Shown: positions 1 through 4,462 of the stretch, piece by piece
Position numbering within the stretch: position 1 is the stretch's first letter
Layout of the letters: each line of letters starts with the position of its first letter
Assembly (NCBI GenBank): GCA_027460605.1
Contig: JAPZAN010000189.1
Location: forward strand, 1 to 5,602
Reading direction: 5' to 3'
Origin: Candidatus Methanoperedens sp.
GTDB lineage: Archaea > Halobacteriota > Methanosarcinia > Methanosarcinales > Methanoperedenaceae
Length of the DNA stretch: 5,602 nt
Notes under the pieces: generated by a model
The model's input: the letters and a program-made list of their open reading frames with translations, nothing else
Database searches by the model: none
What the model was told of the DNA's origin: nothing
Made by a program: the position numbers and the translations under genes

Positions 1-178
1 CATCGCCTTCAGTCACATAGATGGGGCGTTTCACGGTTTTTTCCTTTTCGTCCCAGTAATGTTTTCGTATTTTCTGGGGGAGGTCGTCAACGCCGAGCTT
101 ATCCGACTGGTTATACAGGTGCGCGGTAAGCACAAGTTCTGTTATTAGGAGTTTATCATCCGTCATATTAAACTTCAT
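1..178 (-). CDS. Hypothetical protein, N-terminal 59 residues (runs off left edge)
   Basis: An open frame on the minus strand starts with ATG at 178-176 and continues without a stop to the window edge, giving 59 residues that begin MKFNMTDDKLLITELVL. The visible part is charged and soluble, without signal peptide or membrane segment; it has a helical-looking start followed by a Lys/Arg/Asp/Glu-rich stretch around residues 34-51. I do not recognise the family. A second in-frame ATG lies at 166-164 and an in-frame TTG seven codons upstream; none has a clear Shine-Dalgarno sequence, so a leaderless message is possible. Codon use and GC content resemble porA rather than the AT-rich gene, which suggests resident DNA. 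It is transcribed away from everything else here and has no evident link to the por operon. Confidence is moderate that it is a real gene and low on the exact start. Confidence 0.55.
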   Translation of the reverse strand, partial: MKFNMTDDKLLITELVLTAHLYNQSDKLGVDDLPQKIRKHYWDEKEKTVKRPIYVTEGD

Positions 179-197
179 AATTGGGTTATTTAACAAG

Positions 198-206
198 ATA
201 TAGTTT
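198..206 (-). promoter_or_regulatory. Possible TATA box for the leftward gene
   Basis: Read on the minus strand the sequence is AAACTATAT, lying about 20 to 28 bases upstream of the ATG at 178. This is the spacing expected for an archaeal TATA box driving a leaderless transcript, which fits the missing ribosome site. The surrounding DNA is AT-rich, so a chance match is possible. Confidence 0.3.
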
Positions 207-220
207 ACTCAGATTTTTAA

Positions 221-376
221 TTCATAAGGGGCGGTTTCGGGATTTTCTGGCTGACCGCAGAGAAGCCGGAACTCACAGGCAGTCTTGTGGGTACCGAGGC
301 GGGTTTACTCGGTCTTTTTGTTCTTATTCTGGGGATTCTGATACTGCTGGCTATTGCCCCACTCCGTAAAGAATAA
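221..376 (+). pseudogene. C-terminal remnant of a membrane protein (possibly CPBP-type protease)
   Basis: Starting after an in-frame TAA at 218-220 there is an open stretch with no ATG, GTG or TTG at its beginning. From about 240 it translates to a convincing protein end: FWLTAEKPELTGSL, then GTEAGLLG, then an uninterrupted hydrophobic run of about 18 residues, and finally PLRKE and a TAA stop at 374-376. The last part is one membrane helix with a positively charged tail. The LTGSL-x-GTEAGLLG pattern reminds me of the end of archaeal CPBP-family (CAAX-like) intramembrane metalloproteases, but none of the catalytic motifs of that family is present and I cannot confirm it. The absence of a start, and the change from AT-rich sequence (about 190-226) to GC-richer sequence (about 230 on), indicate that the 5' part was lost. 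It is most likely a decayed gene end just upstream of the por promoter. Confidence 0.45.
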
Positions 377-440
377 ATACCTTTATGCAATTGTGGAAGG
401 CATTCATCACGATTGATTATTAAAAAGAAAAATATATTAA
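377..440 (+). promoter_or_regulatory. Probable original promoter region of the por operon
   Basis: The 86 bases between the membrane-protein stop and the porG stub hold two TATA-like elements. The sequence AAATACCTTTATGC at about 375-388 has the look of an archaeal BRE/TATA pair and would place a start site near 410, leaving an untranslated leader of about 50 bases before the ATG at 463. A second AT-rich element, AAATATATTAA at 430-440, is too close to the ribosome site to be the main TATA box of an SD-led message. With porG broken downstream, this promoter now faces the 942-codon gene. No operator or riboswitch was seen. Confidence 0.4.
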
Positions 441-462
441 TTTGTTATTCTCGGAGAAAAAA

Positions 463-606
463 ATGAAGGAAATAAGAATACATGGTCGCGGCGGGCAGGG
501 ATCCGTGACCGCTGCCGAACTTTTAGCAGTGGCTGCTTTTGAGGACGGGAAATATAGCCAGAAGTTTCTGGATTTGAGGACAACCATGGGCTGGATATGT
601 ATGTAA
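463..606 (+). pseudogene. porG: Truncated 5' stub of a pyruvate:ferredoxin oxidoreductase gamma gene
   Basis: The ATG at 463 is preceded by a good ribosome site (GGAG at 453-456, six-base spacer). The frame gives 47 residues ending at TAA 604-606. Residues 1-33 are plainly PorG: they start MKEIRIHGRGGQG and carry the family signature, with about 25 of the first 29 residues identical to the complete PorG encoded at 3579. After Gln33 (base 561) similarity stops abruptly: the expected PSFGVERRGAP segment is missing and unrelated residues (KFLDLRTTMGW...) follow. The remaining ~150 residues of the subunit are absent, so no functional subunit can be made. At DNA level the stub differs from the complete copy at most third codon positions, and it is much richer in GC, like porA. 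I infer that this is the native porG start, cut by the event that brought in the downstream block. A 47-residue peptide could still be translated. Confidence 0.85.
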
Positions 607-668
607 ATGGAAAAGATATGAAAAATAAAACCTTCGTGAATGTAGCTGGTTATTATGAAACAAATTAA
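558..668 (+). other. Short open tail out of frame with the porG stub, possible 3' end of a lost gene
   Basis: In the frame beginning at 558, just after a TAG at 555-557, there are 36 open codons without an obvious start at the beginning, ending in TAA at 666-668. The translation contains FEDNHGLDMYVNGKDM and ends FVNVAGYYETN, which looks like ordinary protein sequence, but I recognise no family. It begins where PorG similarity ends (about 561) and overlaps the first 14 bases of the 942-codon gene. One explanation is that it is the cut-off end of a gene that stood upstream of, and overlapped, the 942-codon gene in the donor. Over so short a length, chance is a serious alternative. Confidence 0.25.
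620..632 (+). repeat. Left copy of an imperfect direct repeat flanking the 942-codon gene
   Basis: The 13 bases GAAAAATAAAACC here match GAAAAATAAATCC at 3475-3487 in 12 of 13 positions, in the same orientation. The two copies bracket the AT-rich gene, the right one spanning its stop codon. They could be a decayed target duplication or recombination microhomology, but A-rich matches of this size arise easily by chance in this DNA. Confidence 0.25.
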
Positions 669-3483
669 AGATTTTGTGGCCTACAAATTAGAAGAAATCG
701 ATGACAATGAATTGATCACAGATGAATTTACTTGGGTACCAGTTTTATTCCCATATCATCCAAAAAGAAATTTATTTTTTATTACCCTGCGTGTTAATGG
801 AGATGATGGGAGCTTTTCTCTAAAAGAACGAAGAACTTTAATGGATAAATCACGTTCAGCAGGATTTGTCATAAATTCGATTTATGATGCTTGTGGTAAT
901 AACCCTTTATTTGTAGTAGTTGAAGCAAAGAATCTAAATGATATTGAACCACTAACGAAAAATTTGAATCCCAAACATATATCATTTACGGCACCAGTTA
1001 ATATCATCAAACGGTTTGGAATCATTAAAAAAGAATTCCCAAATATAAATAAAAAAAGCTTAAACTTTTTAGAAAAACTTGAGGAAAATATCGGCAAAAT
1101 TATAAAAAAATGTAGTTTGAATAAGCAAGATGTTCAGAATGAATTTTACGATATTGAAAACTGGGAAAAGTTCATTCGGTTTGTTCCGATGAACATGAAT
1201 AAGATAATTACGATTATTTTTATTCAACCTCCAGATGATAAAATAGATGAGATCATCAAAGAAATAGAAGGTGATGAGAGAATTATTGATGCTTATCAGG
1301 TAGTTGGAGGAAGTAGTTTATTGATTAAAATTGTTACTGAAGATATATACGAAGTTACTGTTCTTATTGAATCACTGATTAGGCGCAAAACATACACCAT
1401 AACTAAAATTGTTCTCCGCACTGCAATGGAAAACGGTTTTTCATTTTACGATTTTAAAATGCCGAAGTTAACTAGATTATCAAACTTGAAGAGAGATATT
1501 TTAAGATTTCTATGGGATGAACCTAATAGATTAATCTCAGACAGGTCAATCCAAAGCTTTCGGAGTGATTATGACCATAATGATATATTAATTGAAGATA
1601 TGAAGAAAGAATTTGAATCAGTCGAAAATCAATTCGTGTATAAATACTCTGTAAAATTGAATAATGAGGGATGGTTTAAAACACTACTATTTATAAAAAG
1701 TTCACTGGAAGACAGAGATATTGTTTGGCACTGCATAAGAGATAGATTATTGAAAGTCGACAGTAATTTCTTTTCACGTAAATTCTATGTTGTTACAGGT
1801 GATTTTGACTTTATAGTACCCGTAGATTTTTCTAATTTGCATGTTTTAAAAAAACAAATTCAAAACTTCCTAAATTCTAAAATTGACACTGATAGTAACG
1901 AATTGGTTGAAAAATCTGTCAGAGACATTAGGATTTACTTTGAAGAAGGTTCTATTGATTTGAATGAAATAGAGGGATATCAATTAGCATGTATCAAGGC
2001 AATGATGCCAAATTCAAGATTAAGCGAAAGTAAGAACACACCTCGTAATGAATACCATAAATATTATATAAATGAATTACCAAATAAAGATAAATCAGGT
2101 CTCAAATCAAATGAAATTCTTAAGTTAGCAAATGCAATGCGTACAATAGAATTACATTCAGAAAAACTTGTTCATGCATTTGTAAGGTTTAAAATAAAGG
2201 ATAAACAATTTGATGAAGAATTAATGAAATTAAAAAAGGATAGCGAGTTTCTATTTTTATGGCGAGAATATACTCCAGTCCACAATCCTGGCAATAAAAT
2301 GTTTATATTAACTACAGAAAATTTTGACGGATTGCTAAAATTTGTTTCATCCTTAGATAAATATAGTAGAAATACAGCTATAAGTCTTATTTTCATGCAA
2401 GAATTTTTTAGACCGAGTATACCAGATAGATTGAGATGTAAACCCTGCAGGCTTCCATTGGATGAAAAATGCGATGCGTGTCCTCAATATGTTAAGCCAA
2501 AAGAAAAAACGAGTATAAGAGATGTTGATCTTAAAATTACGAACATAGGGCCTTGTAAGATTGCAGTAGTTCAACTAAAAATAGAAAATATGAATCCGTT
2601 GATACCACTGTATGAAGGAGATGATAAAGATGATACAATTAAAAAACTCCAGAAGAAAGTTTATAAAAACATTGAAAAAGCAATAAGAGACGAAGCAAAT
2701 ATTGTAGTTTTCCCTGAAATGAGCATCCCAGAATCTATTATTCCAGGAATTAAAAATAAAATTAAGGGGCATAAGATTATTGTCGTTGCAGGCACTCATC
2801 TTCACAATTACGATGGAGATGCGAATTTGAAGGGGGGCGATAAAAAAATAAGATTTTACAATACATGTCCTATTTTAATTTCCGGCTATGTTAGTGACAG
2901 TGACGAAGTGAAGCAATACGATGTTCATAAAAATGATAAATCTATTCCTGGTGAATTTAAAATAGAACAAACATATAAAAATATTAAAATAGAAACAGGG
3001 CAAGGAATGCTAAGATTTATTAATACAGGATATGGCAACTTTAGTGTTATTATTTGTTTAGATTTCATTGATGATGAGATGATAAATGCTCTATTTAAAA
3101 AAGAAACGGATTTTATAATAGTTCCAAGTTGGAATCCCGACTCTGGGATAAAAACTTTTGAAAGTTATGCAGATTCTTGGGCAGCAAAACGAATGATTTG
3201 TATAATAGCCAACAACGGCAAATTTGGGAGATCAGGAATATATTCACCTTGTATCTCCTGTAAAGATTTACAAATAAAACTTGAAAAAAATGAAGAACGC
3301 ACACAGGTCTATAATTTTAATGTATGCGATTTAGATAGATCTAGAGATAAAAGTATTTGGGAAAGAAATACTACAGGAACAGATGATTTAACCGACAAGG
3401 AAGAAGAGATTAAAAACAATTATTTAACAATGAGACCTCATGATAATATTAAACGATTTCATGAAAAATTATGTGAAAAATAA
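655..3483 (+). CDS. 942-residue tandem RAM-like / Cys-knuckle / nitrilase-superfamily protein
   Basis: Probably a cytoplasmic, ligand-regulated carbon-nitrogen hydrolase; its substrate is unknown. No signal peptide or membrane helix is seen. The C-terminal domain, about residues 634-905, has nitrilase-superfamily landmarks: IAVVQL at its start, VVFPEMS with candidate catalytic Glu688, HKNDKSIPGE with candidate Lys759 eight residues before Glu767, VIICLDF with candidate nucleophile Cys801, and ANNGKFGRSGIYSP near the end. Before it lies a C595-x2-C598-x7-C606-x2-C609 knuckle, probably metal-binding. Residues 39-582 show four diverged beta-alpha-beta units resembling Lrp/AsnC RAM domains (about 39-110, 182-258, 340-412, 506-582), each with a turn such as ACGNNPLFVVV, VVGGSSLLIKI, VTGDFDFIVPV or HNPGNKMFILT. 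Segments near 133-180 and 276-338 resemble degenerate winged helices. The start is forced by a TAG nine bases upstream; no Shine-Dalgarno is visible, and the true start could be ATT or CTG codons just upstream, or an upstream part may be lost. GC is near 30%, far below porA, suggesting transfer. Nitrilase domains occur as effectors in some defence proteins (for example reverse-transcriptase fusions of DRT type 1), but a defence role here is speculation. Confidence 0.85.
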   Translation: MKQIKDFVAYKLEEIDDNELITDEFTWVPVLFPYHPKRNLFFITLRVNGDDGSFSLKERRTLMDKSRSAGFVINSIYDACGNNPLFVVVEAKNLNDIEPLTKNLNPKHISFTAPVNIIKRFGIIKKEFPNINKKSLNFLEKLEENIGKIIKKCSLNKQDVQNEFYDIENWEKFIRFVPMNMNKIITIIFIQPPDDKIDEIIKEIEGDERIIDAYQVVGGSSLLIKIVTEDIYEVTVLIESLIRRKTYTITKIVLRTAMENGFSFYDFKMPKLTRLSNLKRDILRFLWDEPNRLISDRSIQSFRSDYDHNDILIEDMKKEFESVENQFVYKYSVKLNNEGWFKTLLFIKSSLEDRDIVWHCIRDRLLKVDSNFFSRKFYVVTGDFDFIVPVDFSNLHVLKKQIQNFLNSKIDTDSNELVEKSVRDIRIYFEEGSIDLNEIEGYQLACIKAMMPNSRLSESKNTPRNEYHKYYINELPNKDKSGLKSNEILKLANAMRTIELHSEKLVHAFVRFKIKDKQFDEELMKLKKDSEFLFLWREYTPVHNPGNKMFILTTENFDGLLKFVSSLDKYSRNTAISLIFMQEFFRPSIPDRLRCKPCRLPLDEKCDACPQYVKPKEKTSIRDVDLKITNIGPCKIAVVQLKIENMNPLIPLYEGDDKDDTIKKLQKKVYKNIEKAIRDEANIVVFPEMSIPESIIPGIKNKIKGHKIIVVAGTHLHNYDGDANLKGGDKKIRFYNTCPILISGYVSDSDEVKQYDVHKNDKSIPGEFKIEQTYKNIKIETGQGMLRFINTGYGNFSVIICLDFIDDEMINALFKKETDFIIVPSWNPDSGIKTFESYADSWAAKRMICIIANNGKFGRSGIYSPCISCKDLQIKLEKNEERTQVYNFNVCDLDRSRDKSIWERNTTGTDDLTDKEEEIKNNYLTMRPHDNIKRFHEKLCEK

Positions 3484-3487
3484 ATCC
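3475..3487 (+). repeat. Right copy of the imperfect direct repeat
   Basis: GAAAAATAAATCC overlaps the last codons and the TAA stop of the 942-codon gene and matches the sequence at 620-632 with one mismatch. See the left copy for interpretation and caveats. Confidence 0.25.
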
Positions 3488-3494
3488 TAAATCA

Positions 3495-3521
3495 AAATCT
3501 ATTATATTAATCTATATTAAC
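3495..3521 (+). promoter_or_regulatory. Probable promoter of the complete porG-porD-porA operon
   Basis: The 95-base gap between the 942-codon gene and porG is very AT-rich and contains two identical TATATTAA octamers at 3503-3510 and 3513-3520, exactly 10 bases apart, one helical turn. Either could act as a TATA box, giving a start site near 3530-3545 and a leader of about 35-50 bases ahead of the ribosome site GAGGA at 3568-3572. The same octamer occurs at 433-440 upstream of the porG stub. No stem-loop or T-run terminator is seen after the 942-codon gene, so read-through into porG is also possible. Confidence 0.4.
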
Positions 3522-3578
3522 ATTTATGATAAAATCAGCAAATATTCATATACAAAAAAAATATTCTGAGGAATCCAA

Positions 3579-4202
3579 ATGAAAGAAATACGAATCCACG
3601 GAAGAGGTGGACAAGGTGTTGTTACAGGAGCTGAGTTAGTAGCTGTTGCTGCTTTTAATGATGGTTGGTTTGTTCAAGCATTCCCATCTTTTGGTGTTGA
3701 ACGTAGAGGTGCCCCAGTAGTAGCTTTTGTGCGCCTGAATGATAAACCAATTCGCATGAGAAGTCAGATTTACGAGCCTGATTATGTAATAGTACAGGAT
3801 GCCACGCTTGTTGATGTGGTGGATGTTGTTGCGGGCGTTAAGCCTGATGGGATCATCTTAATAAATACTGGAAGAAGTTCTGAATCCTTTAGTTTGAATA
3901 CTAAAGCAACCATTAAAACATTTGACGCAACAAAATTGGCAATAAAAATTATCGGAAAACCTATTGTCAATACCATGCTTGTCGGTGCATTTGCAGGTTT
4001 TACAGGTTTGATAAGTCTTGAATCGATAAAAAATGCAGCGATGGAGCGATTTCCAGGAAAATTAGGAGAAAAGAATGTAAATGCTATCCAAATAGCTTAT
4101 GACCTTATGGAAACTGAGCGATTAGGGATAAATAAAGAACGACTTTTGACAGACGAAGAGATTCGAACAGAATATGAACGTGTGGAGGACAGATTATTGT
4201 GA
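3579..4202 (+). CDS. porG: Pyruvate:ferredoxin oxidoreductase, gamma subunit
   Basis: The gamma subunit is part of the four-subunit archaeal enzyme that interconverts pyruvate plus CoA with acetyl-CoA, CO2 and reduced ferredoxin in the cytoplasm. The 207-residue product opens with MKEIRIHGRGGQG and then carries FPSFGVERRGAPV at residues 35-47, both hallmarks of the gamma domain of 2-oxoacid:acceptor oxidoreductases; PIVNTMLVGAFAG near residues 128-140 is also typical. The start has a clear ribosome site (GAGGA at 3568-3572, six-base spacer). The stop TGA overlaps the GTG start of porD by four bases, so translation is probably coupled. Archaeal PorG proteins are usually around 180 residues; this one has a charged tail of about 28 residues (from about 180) beyond the usual end. 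GC is about 40%, between the AT-rich gene upstream and porA downstream, and codon choice differs strongly from the stub at 463. It may therefore be an incoming replacement copy. Gamma subunits of related 2-oxoacid oxidoreductases look alike; the pyruvate assignment rests on operon order. Confidence 0.93.
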   Translation: MKEIRIHGRGGQGVVTGAELVAVAAFNDGWFVQAFPSFGVERRGAPVVAFVRLNDKPIRMRSQIYEPDYVIVQDATLVDVVDVVAGVKPDGIILINTGRSSESFSLNTKATIKTFDATKLAIKIIGKPIVNTMLVGAFAGFTGLISLESIKNAAMERFPGKLGEKNVNAIQIAYDLMETERLGINKERLLTDEEIRTEYERVEDRLL

Positions 4203-4462
4203 AACAGGTTATTATTAAGACTGCGACCAAGCCTGGAAGTACTCGAGTAAATAAAACTGGAACTTGGCGTTCTTTCAAGCCAGTTTTTAATCATAGGCTG
4301 TGCAGCAAATGCGGAGTATGCGCCCTGTACTGTCCTGAAGGTGTCGTGATTAAATTGGAGAATGGGTTTTTTGAGCCGGATTATGAATACTGCAAAGGTT
4401 GCGGCATCTGCGCAAACGAGTGCCCCAAGAAAGCAATAAAAATGGTGCTGGAGGGAAAATGA
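4199..4462 (+). CDS. porD: Pyruvate:ferredoxin oxidoreductase, delta (ferredoxin-like) subunit
   Basis: This 87-residue protein is the 2x[4Fe-4S] electron-transfer subunit that passes electrons from the thiamine-bound intermediate in PorAB towards ferredoxin. Two classic cluster motifs are present: C35-x2-C38-x2-C41-x3-C45-P and C65-x2-C68-x2-C71-x3-C75-P, with all eight cysteines intact. The N-terminal 30 residues, including KPGSTRVNKTGTWRSFKP, match the usual PorD leader that packs against the other subunits. The start is GTG at 4199, preceded by GGAGG at 4184-4188, and overlaps the porG stop in a GTGA. The stop overlaps porA in an ATGA. The length is normal for the family. The first part of the gene looks like porG in composition, and the second half is closer to porA, so a recombination boundary may lie within it. 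Confidence 0.95.
   Translation: MKQVIIKTATKPGSTRVNKTGTWRSFKPVFNHRLCSKCGVCALYCPEGVVIKLENGFFEPDYEYCKGCGICANECPKKAIKMVLEGK

Noticed and set aside
181..369. A 62-codon plus-strand frame starting at TTG 181
   Set aside because: Its translation is Arg/Gly/Ser-rich and low in protein character. A different frame over the same bases gives a coherent membrane helix and C-terminus, so this is a shadow of the 221-376 remnant.
882..3304. Several 60-80 codon minus-strand frames inside the 942-codon gene
   Set aside because: They are antisense shadows: Phe/Ile/Asn-rich translations of AT-rich coding DNA, with no ribosome sites and no domain pattern.
655..3483. Reading the 942-residue protein as a DNA-binding Lrp-family regulator
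   Set aside because: The helix-turn-helix-like segments are degenerate, and the chain ends in a catalytic-looking nitrilase domain. The RAM-like units may sense ligands, but nothing visible supports DNA binding.
463..3578. A classical transposon or insertion sequence between the two porG copies
   Set aside because: No transposase, integrase or inverted terminal repeats were found, and the two porG copies are too diverged to be a transposition-made duplication.
3484..3578. An rRNA/tRNA gene, riboswitch or terminator in the gap before porG
   Set aside because: The gap is short and almost entirely A/T, without a stable stem-loop, T-run or conserved RNA motif.
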